A stretch of DNA of 26,867 bases from a virus. The notes under the pieces are model-generated. The model saw only the letters and a program-made list of their open reading frames with translations, did not search any database and was not told where the DNA came from. Position numbers and translations under genes: made by a program. Location: positions 1 to 26,867 of the IMG/VR virus record IMGVR_UViG_3300009149_000228, one strand, 5' to 3'. This document shows, in pieces, positions 1 through 9,294 of this stretch (position 1 is the stretch's first letter; every line of letters starts with the position of its first letter).

Positions 1-3000
1 GTCACGATAGACTTGAGTCATAGCGTCGTCCCCAATAGCTTCACGGGCTTCTAGGTGCTGCTTCAAGTCTATTATAAGTCTATCGATCTCAGCTTGAGTC
101 AGTCCTTGAGAAGTCAAGTCGTAGTCTCTGCTTGTGCCTCTTGCGTAGGCATCTGCTCCTAGGATATTACCACTCTGCAACAGAGTATTTACTGAGGCCG
201 AGAAGTTTGGAAGTGTGATTTTTGAACGTAAGTTTACATCCTTGACAACACCTAACTTACGGCTCAGGTCTTCCTGTGCTTTACGTAACTCGTTCACAAC
301 TTTACGTTGGACGATCTTCCCAGCTTCTGCCCTCTCCCTATTCCTAGTAGCTTTCTTCTCGTCTTTGGCGAACTCTTTTAATTTCTTTTCAGAGGTCCGC
401 AATTCAGAAGTAGCTTTTTTCTTTTCTACGTCGGTAGAATTAGCTGAGTTTAAGATCCTCTCAGCGTCTGCCTTACGGTCAGCCCATTGTATCTGTTTAG
501 AAATAGCCTTAGCCTCTTCCTCGGTAGACTTCTTTATTTGTTTCTCGATAGCCCCCAGCTTATCTGAAGTCCTATTAAGCACATCAGAGATTTCAGAGAA
601 AGCATTCTTTAAAGCTTTACCTCTACTGTCCTGCCAAGGTAGCCCTTGAATCGTAGCATTCTGGTCGATAGCTAGTCCCGGAGGTGGGTTGAAATCGTTA
701 TCTAAGTAATCTTGTAACGAGTTATAAGACTTCTCTAAATTACTTAGTCCCAACTTACGGAAAGTTGTGAAGAGGTTTGAACCAGTCAAACCTAAACGAG
801 TAAGAGTATTTTGGAAACCTTGAGAGTTCCCTATGTCGTTAATAATACCCCTAACGATATCTTGAACATAATTCTTTTCCGCAATGTCCGTCTCGATATC
901 AAGTTTCTGATTGTCCCTTTTCCGTTTACGGATTGCGTTGATCGCCGCAACGTTTTGTGAGTAAGTCTCACTCCGCCCTATGCCTAGGTCGGCATTGATC
1001 TCAGTGTCTGACCAAACCATTTCGGGAGAGACGAAAGATTCTGTAGGAGCTTTTACTTTGAAGGCTTTGAAGAAACTCCCCATTACCTTGTTAGCTTCAG
1101 CTTCCCCTGCCGAGTAGGTGTATAGAGTATAGGCTGCGGATTCTGCAAAACCTCTGGCTATCAACTCCCCAGCTTTATTTTTAGGAGCAACCCCTGAAGT
1201 TATAGCTTGTAGCTGGTCAACAGCATTCAGCCCTCTGCGTAAAATTTCTGCATCAAGTGCAAGTTTTTTAGCTAATTTGCGCTCATTACCCCCTCTTTGT
1301 GTAAGTTCTCCGGCTCTTTTCTCTAGAGAATCGATGAACTCTTCAACCCAAGAGCGCCTTTCCATCATCAACCTTCTTGCGGTTTGGTGGTTGTTACCCC
1401 CTTCAAAACCTTCTATGAATTGGATTGCGTGCTGAACCTCGTGTAACAAGGTAGCGTGATCTAGTAAAGGATCTCCTGTGAAGTTCACACTCATTAGGTT
1501 CAGTCCGAACTGAGCGGCTTGCTTTGCTGCCTCTCTGCGGATAGTATCGGCTGGAAGCTCTCCGTCTACCCCAAACTGGAGGGCTTGTCTTGCTGATTCT
1601 GAAAAGAGTTCTAGGTCACCTGTCGCAAAGAAACCACCGGTCTTGTTACTCTCTACGATAGTGAGAGTCATTTCAGCTAGTTCTGGGTATGCTTTGTACA
1701 AGGTTGGGTGATCTAACAAGTTTTTGAGCTTGAAAGGAACTGTACGGTTTCCGTCTTCGTCGAGCTCAGCAGCTAGGTCCAACATCTGTTTGACTAAGTC
1801 TACGTTATATACCGAGCTACTATCATCGACTTCATACCTAAGGAGTCCGTCTACCTCCCCGTTGTAGACAGCTTTCTTACGAAGCCCCTTTACAGCTGAG
1901 AAGCCAGACTCTCCAAAGATCAAGAAGGATTCTGTATCGTTTGTAAGAGGGGACTGAGTTGTACCTGTCTTAAGTGCTTGATCTCGATACGCATCCAAGA
2001 TCTCGCCATACAGGTCCAAGCCCATCATTCTTTTGATCGCTTTAAGGAAACCTTGAAGAATTCTCTTTAGGTGAGCAATGAAACCTTTTGTTTCCTTGTT
2101 AGGATTAAAGTCTTTCAAAGTCCTCTTTGACATGTTCTCAGCGAACCACTCAGCTAAGTTCGACAAACGATAAGTCTCCCTGTCGTAAATAAAGGCATAG
2201 CTACCATCCTCTTGTCTTTTGAAGAAAGTCTTTTGGTACTCGTTTAAATTATCGAAACGTTCTTTGGTTATGTTCGGATCTGCAAAAACAAAACCTAGAC
2301 CCGTATCCTTAGAGAACTTGGCACGAGCTTTATCAAAATCTTCCTGTAACCTACGGACGTAACTAGGCGGGAGCATAGGCTCAAGACTGTGCCAAAGTTC
2401 GTGTAACAAGGTATCTACTAAAGTATCTGGGTTCCGTGCTGTGTTTATCCCCAACTCAACGAGTCGTTTAGCGTAGGTAAAAACCCCACCTTTGATACGG
2501 TTGCCGATCAAAAGAGATACGTCGTCAAACAAAGAGGGGCCTATAAAGTTCAAAAGTTCCTCGATATACGAGAGTGTATCCTGCGACAGGTTCATCCCAT
2601 CTCTTCTCAACTCCCTTAAGATCTGGTCAGCTCCCACACCATCAGGGACTCTTGCTGAGGTATCTTGTCCTTGAGTCTGAGCATCTTCCCTAAGTTCTTT
2701 CTCCGTTCTCTGGGCCTCGTCGTTAAACTCAGGCATTTGAGAAGTCACTGTATCTGGGTCGTCTTGTAGTTTTTTCTCGTCCTTCAGGACACTAGCAATA
2801 TCATTAGCAAGGAGGAGGTGAGCTATCGAGTTGTCAACGGTATACGCAGCTGATGCGTTCTTCAAGGCCTTGTAATTTTCGAAGAAAGCCTTTGCGTCAG
2901 GGACTGAGGCTATAAGCCCTTTGACTATGTTGGTTAACCCTTTTACAGTACTCAAGCTCTCGAAATCCTCCGCCCTTGTAGCTACATCCTTTACCGCTGC

Positions 3001-6000
3001 CACAAAAGAGTTTAGGTCTTTATACTTCGTGTCTTGGAGGTCTATCTCTGGTTCGGGTTCCGCTTCTTGTTCAACTTCGGGTTCCGCTTCTTGTTCGACT
3101 ACGACGTCACCGAGTTTACTCTCAGCTATTTTCTCGGCTATCGTGTCCTTAATATCTGAAATCTTGAGCGAAGTACCTTCTGCTGTTGCTCTCTTTAGCT
3201 CTTCGTCGACTAGAGTGTCTACGGCTGGAAAGTCTTCGTGGTTGTCTAACCAGTTACGTACCTCGTTAGCATTCTTGGGATCAAACCCTGATTGAAACAT
3301 CTCGACACGCACACTACGTAGGCCGTTCGTCACAAAGGTCTCATTAACTCCGTCTGTTGAAATTTCTTTCTCTAGGAGGGTAGATTCGTTTATATCCCCA
3401 AACAAAGAAGCTTCTTGATTGATTCCTTGAGGGGCGGAAGGGTCACGGGAAATCTCACCTACATCACTCTCAACGCCTTCTCTGGACTTAGAGATTTTTG
3501 GTTTGGTGGCCACCTTAGCTACTCCTTGAGTGGAAGTTCTACTGCTTGTGGCGTCTATAAACCCTCCGAGAGGAGCTTTCAAATCTTTATAACTGAGTTC
3601 TCTATCAGTCCCAATAACCCCGATCACTCTTGAATCTTTGGGTAAAGACCCTCGATCCCTCATAGTTTTAAGACTCTCGGGTTTTCCTAGTTCTTTACCT
3701 TGCTTGTTAGCACGCTTAAGTACTGGGGCTATGTACTGTTTAGAGTCTCTCCTAGCGGCGTTCTCTACATCAATTATTCTGTTATTAGCATCGAGGTCTT
3801 CCTTCAATGTGTCTAGGATAAAGGTGTTAGGGTCAGCCTTCCCTATAGTAGCCTTTCGTATTTGAGTGTGGTTCCTCTGTTGTATGGGAACAAACCTTAC
3901 GCTCTCTGAACCCTCATTGAGCACTACGGCATACATGTGAGGTTTCTCCTCATCCCCAAAAACCGGGTTCGTGAGACCCTCTTTCTTATTCCCCAGTACA
4001 GAGAGAGGAGTTACTTTTAGATCTTTTTTGGAAAGAGATTCTACGTTAGTTGGGTTGAGAGGTCTATAAACAGGAGCATAGTTCCTTAACTTTGTCGGAG
4101 CTGATTTAGCTGTCAGTACCGAACCTCTAGGGACTGTAATGGTAGTGTCTTCATCTACTTGCACTTGCACAGTGCCTTGTAAATCCCTCACTACTGTCCC
4201 CGTAACAGGCAAATTAGTTCTAGGGTCTAAGGCTCTTACCTCTGTTCCTTCAGGTATTAGGGAGGCCGAAGTATCTTTATCCTCCCGTAAATCTGAAATA
4301 GGAACGTTGTATGTAGATATCTTATCCCTAGTCTGAACAACCGCCCTGTCGCCGGTTTTTGAAATTATGTTACCTTGTATTAAAAACGAAGCTTCCCCTT
4401 TCTCGTTTCTAGACGGGAATATGATCGGATCTCCTACCTCGAACTTCTTTGGAGCTTTAGCCTCTGGCGTGTCTACTTTGGCTCTTTCTTCCTCAGTAGG
4501 TTTAAGGGCTTCTTCTACATCTGCTGTGGGTTGGGTTTTCCTCTCCGTATTCGTCGGCGTATTCGTCGGCGTATTCGTCGGCGTATCAACCTGTACTTCT
4601 TCCACTTTCTTAGGTTCAACCAGTCCATCTTCCGAGGTCTTCTCAGTAGGGATGTCAGCTATATTTTGGAAAGTCTCAAAGGCAGTTAACAAGTTAGTAA
4701 CCGCCTGTGCTGGGAGGATAGGCTCATATTTGAGTATAACTTCAACAGCGGCGTCTAAATCTTTTTCATCAGAAGCAGCTATGAAAGCCTTCTTAAAAAC
4801 TTCTACTATATCTTTACGTACCTCGGTAGGTGTATTGTTGGCGATACCGGCTGCGATAGGCCTAAATACTTCTTGGTCGACCTCAGCTATATTGTTTACC
4901 AGATGTATTGACCTGAACATTTTTTCAAGCCTCGCTTGAAAGGCCGTCCTTGCAACAGCTTCGTTTGCGTCCTTTTGGATCTTTTCAGCAGCTCTCCTGT
5001 CCGCTCGAATTTCCTCCCTGAGAGCCTCAATTTTCTCAGCTTCTGCTTCTACAGCAGCTTCTGCTTGTACTCTTTCCCTCTCAGACTGTATCCGAGCTAC
5101 GCCCTCAGCTACTCTGTTATTAAGTTCCTCTCTCCTCGCTAAGACGGCAAAGTCTTCTACAAATTTAGCTTCTCGAGCCGCTGCCTGTTCAGCCTGTATC
5201 TCAGGAAGCACAGCGTTTTGCATAGGGACTATTAAATTTTCATTTACCCCTTTAAGGTCAGCCCCCGTGAGGATTGCATTAACTATCTCGTACAGGGCTC
5301 CTTTCCTTCTAGTCAAAGCTTTATCGTTAAGTACGCTTTGTAGAAGTTTAGCTCTACGTCCCGACTCTGAAGTAACAAGTAAACCTCCTTTGGATAGTTC
5401 CTCACGTATAAAACTTTCAGCCCTCCCAATTATGGAAACGTCCTTTGCTACGTCCAAAGCCTCTGCTATAACAGCTTCATTAATCGTCTCCGGCTGGGCT
5501 GAGATTAACTCGTGAAACCCTTGCAGAGCGAGAGAGTCATTTTCCAATTCTTCTAAAGCTAGAGCGACAAGCTGTTTTTGGTCTCCTTGTAACTGGTCGT
5601 GTAGGAGGCGTAACTGAACCAGTGGGTTTTTGTTCTCTCTCAAATTTCGGAACAAGTTAGTCTGAACCCGTTGAAAGTCTTGGTATCTCTCAAAACCACT
5701 TTTAGTTCCTCTAGGTGGGAGTACGATCGTAGCTCTTGAAGCTGAAGGTTTCCTAGGGCCTTTAGGCTGTTTAGGTGGAATTATTGTTGGCCCTGTAGAC
5801 GAGGATCTAGCCTCAAGTCCTAAAGGTGTTTGAGGTTCTGGAGCTTCTTGGTCTGGCACTGAAGTTTCTTCCCCCGCCTCAATAGTGAATACATAATCAC
5901 TAGGTTTTTCCGGGTTCTGCTCTCTACGACGATCGTTGAAAAACTCTAAAGCCCCAGCACCTCCTCCTAACGTGCTACCTACCAAACCTCCAGCAGCAAA

Positions 6001-7518
6001 GGCGTTAATCAATCTCTTGTTCAAAGACGCTGCATCAAATTCTCTATTAGGGTCTGCGGCTACTACTGCGATCTCTTGCATTATTTCTTGCAAGACTTCG
6101 GTGGTTCCTTCTGCAAATCCCACAGTGGCAGCTTTTTCGCCAAAGGCTCTCAGGAAGCTTCTTGTTGAGGGTGTGAGAGCTAGGTCTACTTTCTGAGCCC
6201 CTGCCTTCAGTTGTTGGATGGTAGGTACTTCGTCTCCAACGGTTGTAACCTCAGCGTCAATCCTCTTAGCCGAATCAATAGGGTCTGTCTCTTTTCGAAC
6301 TCGGGTCGATAGAGGGCCTACGGGTTCCCCAACAGGCCCTACAGAGTTAACTTCTACTCGCCCTCCTAGTTGCTGAGGAGCTTGTCTAGTAGGCCTTACC
6401 CCCGGTTGAACAAACCCACCTACTTGAAAAGTGTCAACTGGAGTTGTAGGAACGACACCTCTTTGGTTAGGAATCCCTGTGATGTCGACAGGCCTTTCGA
6501 AAGCGGTACCTTCTTTAAACCTAGGGCCTTTGCCTCTCTCGAGACTTCTGAAAATAGATTTACCAAGACCAACCTCAACAAGGGAATCAAGGAAACCCGA
6601 AACAAGACCATTACTTAAAGAGGCTGCAACTCGGTTAAAGGAGTCTACACCTTCGTTGTTAAGTTCGTTGAAAGTTTGTCCTGAAGCTTGAACAACCCCA
6701 TCAGCAAAGGCAGCTCCTTGGGCTGACAGTTTAGATAACTCGTTAAGGTATCTAGGAGAGGTCGCTTCAAAAGCTCCCTTAGGGAGATTTTGGCCTTTTT
6801 CTTTTCGCAACATACGAGTTGCTTTTATTCTAAAAGTATCGGGGGACTGTCTTAGTATTCCCTCTAGTTTGTTCTTTTGAGCTTTATCGATAAGCCCATC
6901 TTTGAACATGTCTTTGATGTCGTCTTTGAAAATCTTTTTCTTAAGGGAGCTCTTTACTTTAGATTTTACACCTTCGGAAACAAGTTTCTGAACTCCAGCT
7001 TTTGCAGCTAGTCCGGGAATACCACCACCGACTACAGCAGCGCCTACTGTTGAAACTAAATCTGGACCCTGTTGAGCAAGTCCTCCTACGGCGAAGTCAG
7101 CAATATCTCGTAGCGTGTTACCAGTCCTACCAATATCTGTAAATCCACTGATCGTGGTTTGGTTACGGCCCGCCTCCTCCATGTTAGCGATAGCACTCTC
7201 CTCAAGAGACTTCCTAACACCCCCTAAGATCGGAGTATCTTTTTGAACACCAAAGGTTTCTAAACCTAAAGCCCCAGCCCCTTGCAAGTTTGCTTGGAGC
7301 ATATCGACCCCAGAACTTAGGTTCTTGGAAGCGACTTGTGTAATAGGTTCACGAGTTGCGTTTAGGTAATCCTTGTACTCGGTCTCAAGACCTTCGACAT
7401 CATCAAACCCCGTCCCGTTCTGTTCTCGGGAAGCCCCTAAAGAAGAAACAACCTCTGCACGGGTTAGTTTAGGATTGAATAATCTACGGGCTTCAAGGAT
7501 TTGATCTACAGAACTCAT
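1..7518 (-). CDS. Giant polyvalent, ejection-position protein with two HExxH motifs (C-terminus beyond the window)
   Basis: One uninterrupted frame of 2506 codons runs from ATG at 7518 to base 1, where it is still open. Visible parts: hydrophobic glycine/alanine-rich stretches near residues 150-180 and 445-530; a coiled coil near 750-870; acidic and TPTN repeat linkers near 980 and 1475-1490; HELWH at 1706-1710 followed by NLAEWFAEN at 1787-1795; HEVQH at 2026-2030 followed by SAGEAEA at 2136-2142; and a lysine/glutamate-rich coiled coil near 2300-2420. HExxH with a downstream glutamate motif is the zinc site of gluzincin-type metallopeptidases, and similar modules occur in phage large polyvalent proteins. 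It follows two internal-virion-like genes after a 36-base gap with no clear ribosome-binding site. I infer a cargo protein injected with the DNA. The substrates are unknown and catalysis is not shown. Confidence 0.88.
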   Translation of the reverse strand, partial: MSSVDQILEARRLFNPKLTRAEVVSSLGASREQNGTGFDDVEGLETEYKDYLNATREPITQVASKNLSSGVDMLQANLQGAGALGLETFGVQKDTPILGGVRKSLEESAIANMEEAGRNQTTISGFTDIGRTGNTLRDIADFAVGGLAQQGPDLVSTVGAAVVGGGIPGLAAKAGVQKLVSEGVKSKVKSSLKKKIFKDDIKDMFKDGLIDKAQKNKLEGILRQSPDTFRIKATRMLRKEKGQNLPKGAFEATSPRYLNELSKLSAQGAAFADGVVQASGQTFNELNNEGVDSFNRVAASLSNGLVSGFLDSLVEVGLGKSIFRSLERGKGPRFKEGTAFERPVDITGIPNQRGVVPTTPVDTFQVGGFVQPGVRPTRQAPQQLGGRVEVNSVGPVGEPVGPLSTRVRKETDPIDSAKRIDAEVTTVGDEVPTIQQLKAGAQKVDLALTPSTRSFLRAFGEKAATVGFAEGTTEVLQEIMQEIAVVAADPNREFDAASLNKRLINAFAAGGLVGSTLGGGAGALEFFNDRRREQNPEKPSDYVFTIEAGEETSVPDQEAPEPQTPLGLEARSSSTGPTIIPPKQPKGPRKPSASRATIVLPPRGTKSGFERYQDFQRVQTNLFRNLRENKNPLVQLRLLHDQLQGDQKQLVALALEELENDSLALQGFHELISAQPETINEAVIAEALDVAKDVSIIGRAESFIREELSKGGLLVTSESGRRAKLLQSVLNDKALTRRKGALYEIVNAILTGADLKGVNENLIVPMQNAVLPEIQAEQAAAREAKFVEDFAVLARREELNNRVAEGVARIQSERERVQAEAAVEAEAEKIEALREEIRADRRAAEKIQKDANEAVARTAFQARLEKMFRSIHLVNNIAEVDQEVFRPIAAGIANNTPTEVRKDIVEVFKKAFIAASDEKDLDAAVEVILKYEPILPAQAVTNLLTAFETFQNIADIPTEKTSEDGLVEPKKVEEVQVDTPTNTPTNTPTNTERKTQPTADVEEALKPTEEERAKVDTPEAKAPKKFEVGDPIIFPSRNEKGEASFLIQGNIISKTGDRAVVQTRDKISTYNVPISDLREDKDTSASLIPEGTEVRALDPRTNLPVTGTVVRDLQGTVQVQVDEDTTITVPRGSVLTAKSAPTKLRNYAPVYRPLNPTNVESLSKKDLKVTPLSVLGNKKEGLTNPVFGDEEKPHMYAVVLNEGSESVRFVPIQQRNHTQIRKATIGKADPNTFILDTLKEDLDANNRIIDVENAARRDSKQYIAPVLKRANKQGKELGKPESLKTMRDRGSLPKDSRVIGVIGTDRELSYKDLKAPLGGFIDATSSRTSTQGVAKVATKPKISKSREGVESDVGEISRDPSAPQGINQEASLFGDINESTLLEKEISTDGVNETFVTNGLRSVRVEMFQSGFDPKNANEVRNWLDNHEDFPAVDTLVDEELKRATAEGTSLKISDIKDTIAEKIAESKLGDVVVEQEAEPEVEQEAEPEPEIDLQDTKYKDLNSFVAAVKDVATRAEDFESLSTVKGLTNIVKGLIASVPDAKAFFENYKALKNASAAYTVDNSIAHLLLANDIASVLKDEKKLQDDPDTVTSQMPEFNDEAQRTEKELREDAQTQGQDTSARVPDGVGADQILRELRRDGMNLSQDTLSYIEELLNFIGPSLFDDVSLLIGNRIKGGVFTYAKRLVELGINTARNPDTLVDTLLHELWHSLEPMLPPSYVRRLQEDFDKARAKFSKDTGLGFVFADPNITKERFDNLNEYQKTFFKRQEDGSYAFIYDRETYRLSNLAEWFAENMSKRTLKDFNPNKETKGFIAHLKRILQGFLKAIKRMMGLDLYGEILDAYRDQALKTGTTQSPLTNDTESFLIFGESGFSAVKGLRKKAVYNGEVDGLLRYEVDDSSSVYNVDLVKQMLDLAAELDEDGNRTVPFKLKNLLDHPTLYKAYPELAEMTLTIVESNKTGGFFATGDLELFSESARQALQFGVDGELPADTIRREAAKQAAQFGLNLMSVNFTGDPLLDHATLLHEVQHAIQFIEGFEGGNNHQTARRLMMERRSWVEEFIDSLEKRAGELTQRGGNERKLAKKLALDAEILRRGLNAVDQLQAITSGVAPKNKAGELIARGFAESAAYTLYTYSAGEAEANKVMGSFFKAFKVKAPTESFVSPEMVWSDTEINADLGIGRSETYSQNVAAINAIRKRKRDNQKLDIETDIAEKNYVQDIVRGIINDIGNSQGFQNTLTRLGLTGSNLFTTFRKLGLSNLEKSYNSLQDYLDNDFNPPPGLAIDQNATIQGLPWQDSRGKALKNAFSEISDVLNRTSDKLGAIEKQIKKSTEEEAKAISKQIQWADRKADAERILNSANSTDVEKKKATSELRTSEKKLKEFAKDEKKATRNRERAEAGKIVQRKVVNELRKAQEDLSRKLGVVKDVNLRSKITLPNFSASVNTLLQSGNILGADAYARGTSRDYDLTSQGLTQAEIDRLIIDLKQHLEAREAIGDDAMTQVYRD
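3052..3099 (-). repeat. Two 24-bp copies coding for an acidic repeat in the giant gene
   Basis: Two near-identical 24-base units give the acidic repeat VEQEAEPE-type sequence at residues about 1474-1489 of the giant protein. It lies in a disordered linker ahead of the metallopeptidase-like region. Confidence 0.75.
4546..4584 (-). repeat. 12-bp minisatellite (3.25 copies) coding for TPTN
   Basis: The unit CGTATTCGTCGG is repeated without error three times plus a partial copy, encoding TPTNTPTNTPTNT at residues 979-991 of the giant protein. The perfect DNA identity suggests a recent expansion within a linker. Confidence 0.85.
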
Positions 7519-7554
7519 AGAAACAATCTACGTACTCCCCACCAGTTTGCAAGC

Positions 7555-9291
7555 TTATCTATTGCGTAAAGCGTCGTAAGCGGCCCGAGCCCGCTGTCCT
7601 ACCTCAAAAGCGCCCTCGTTATAGTCTCGGAGACCAGTACCTAAAAGCCCCTGCCCTTCTGCTGGGAAGTTAGTCAAACCCTCTAGGCTCGTAGAACCTG
7701 GCATTACAGCCCCTATAGCGTTCGGGGCATATAACAAAGTTCTATCCGCAAGGTCAATAGCCTGCCCCCCACCCTGCACTAAATTTGCTAAAGCTCTCTG
7801 GAGCATGGTAGAATCTTCAACGGGAGTTATCGTTGGGATGAAAGGACTAGGGGAGCCTATTGGGTTCGCCACAGCTTTAGCTTCGGGAGTTTTACCCCCC
7901 TCTGTACTCCCACCAAGTAACTTAGTCAAAGCTTCAGCTACGTCAGTTCTCCCTTGTTGGGTGGCAGAAGTAATAGCCGCTTGGATTTCGTCAGCTGGTA
8001 AGCCTTTAAATTTTGTTACAAAATCCTCGACGCTAGGGCCTGTGGTCTCTTGGCTGCGCCCTAACAAAGAAGCGACTTCTGGGTTTTCAGCTAAGAACTT
8101 GTTTTTCTGCTCCCGTACTTCTCCTAATTGACGAAGCATTGCTTTCTGAATCTCAGCTGAAGGCTGGGCTTCGATAGTTGCAGCGGCGACCACGGCATCA
8201 AAAGTCTCTCGATCAGTGCCTTCATAGTTCCCATTCTTTCGAAGGAAAAATTCTAATTCATCGAGACTCCCCGCTTTACTTAGTGCCTCTTTAAAATCCT
8301 CATAATCGCCGGAATCGATTCCTAAAACCTCTAAGCCTAAGGGGTCTAGCGTAGAGGCTTTGGAAGCGACCGCCTCAGGGCTGACTGCGGTAGCCTGAGC
8401 CCAAACGTCTTTCTCCTGCTGGTCGAAGTTTAAGTAAGTAGCGAGGTTTCTGTTGTTCTGTAAAGTCTGTTGAGCAAAACCAATTTCACTAGCTGAAGCA
8501 GTAGAAGGATCAACACCCTGCTCTATTAACAAGGATTCTATGTTTGTTCCACGTATTGAGGCTTGAGCTTGTTGGTCAGCGGCTTGTGTTTGCCTCTGGA
8601 GTTGGATCTGTGGTTCAAGCTTCTGGTTTCTGAAAGCTATCTCGTTCTGAACTTGAGCGATAGCATTACGATCTCCTGTAGCAATAGCCTGTTGTAGGGC
8701 TCGGTCTAATGCAACTTGTTCTGCGTTATTCTGAGGGATCCCTGCTGGACCTTGCATAAATTCTGGAAGTACTGCTCCTTGTCCTTGGATAAAAGGACTC
8801 AAAGGAGCTCCTATTTCGGGGTTACCCACTATAGGTCCTTTTTGCTGAAGTTCGTCCACGACGCCTCCGCCTAGTCCTAAAGCTGCTTGAGCATCGGAGG
8901 TAGCTCCTCGGAGGAGGGATTGCTGATTAACGTTCGCTACGAGGTTGGCAATACTCCTAACGTCAGGAGCTGAACCGATTTGAGCTAAGGCGTTCTGCTG
9001 CTCTTCTGGTGACAGGTTAAGAGAGCCTATCGTCTGAGCTGCTTCGGAAAGAGCCCTGTCTCTACGAGCTTGGTCAGCGAGAGCCTTGTTGTTCTCAAAA
9101 GCAAGTTTCTGATTTTGTAAAGAGTACTCGTTTTCCTTTGCGAGCTCTCTAAACTTCTGCTGCTCCTTCTCCCTGTCCAATACTTGGCCGAGGGCTAACT
9201 GGTTCTCAAACGCCTGAGCTTGTTGCATGGGAGCAAAGTTATTAGCAATACGATCGGCGATTGCAAATTGTTGTTCTAGTGCCGTGGCCAT
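7555..9291 (-). CDS. Glutamine/alanine-rich internal virion-like protein
   Basis: The protein has 578 residues. ATG 9291 is preceded by AGGA at a 6-base spacing, the clearest Shine-Dalgarno-like site in this part of the window, and lies 3 bases after the TAA of the gene before it. Residues 1-95 form a charged, glutamine-rich helical region likely to be a coiled coil. The middle (about 95-330) is rich in Q, A and N, and the C-terminal third is richer in glycine and proline. There is no signal peptide and no enzyme motif. Composition, size and position between the tail-tube-like gene and the giant protein resemble podovirus internal core/ejection proteins, but I recognise no family. The virion role is inferred from context. 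Confidence 0.82.
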   Translation of the reverse strand: MATALEQQFAIADRIANNFAPMQQAQAFENQLALGQVLDREKEQQKFRELAKENEYSLQNQKLAFENNKALADQARRDRALSEAAQTIGSLNLSPEEQQNALAQIGSAPDVRSIANLVANVNQQSLLRGATSDAQAALGLGGGVVDELQQKGPIVGNPEIGAPLSPFIQGQGAVLPEFMQGPAGIPQNNAEQVALDRALQQAIATGDRNAIAQVQNEIAFRNQKLEPQIQLQRQTQAADQQAQASIRGTNIESLLIEQGVDPSTASASEIGFAQQTLQNNRNLATYLNFDQQEKDVWAQATAVSPEAVASKASTLDPLGLEVLGIDSGDYEDFKEALSKAGSLDELEFFLRKNGNYEGTDRETFDAVVAAATIEAQPSAEIQKAMLRQLGEVREQKNKFLAENPEVASLLGRSQETTGPSVEDFVTKFKGLPADEIQAAITSATQQGRTDVAEALTKLLGGSTEGGKTPEAKAVANPIGSPSPFIPTITPVEDSTMLQRALANLVQGGGQAIDLADRTLLYAPNAIGAVMPGSTSLEGLTNFPAEGQGLLGTGLRDYNEGAFEVGQRARAAYDALRNR

Positions 9292-9294
9292 GTT

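Noticed and set aside
4367-4939. Plus-strand open frame of 190 codons
   Set aside because: It lies antisense to the giant gene, is serine/valine-rich as antisense frames are, contains the reversed 12-bp repeat, and has no family pattern. The same applies to the other plus-strand frames over 215-6691.
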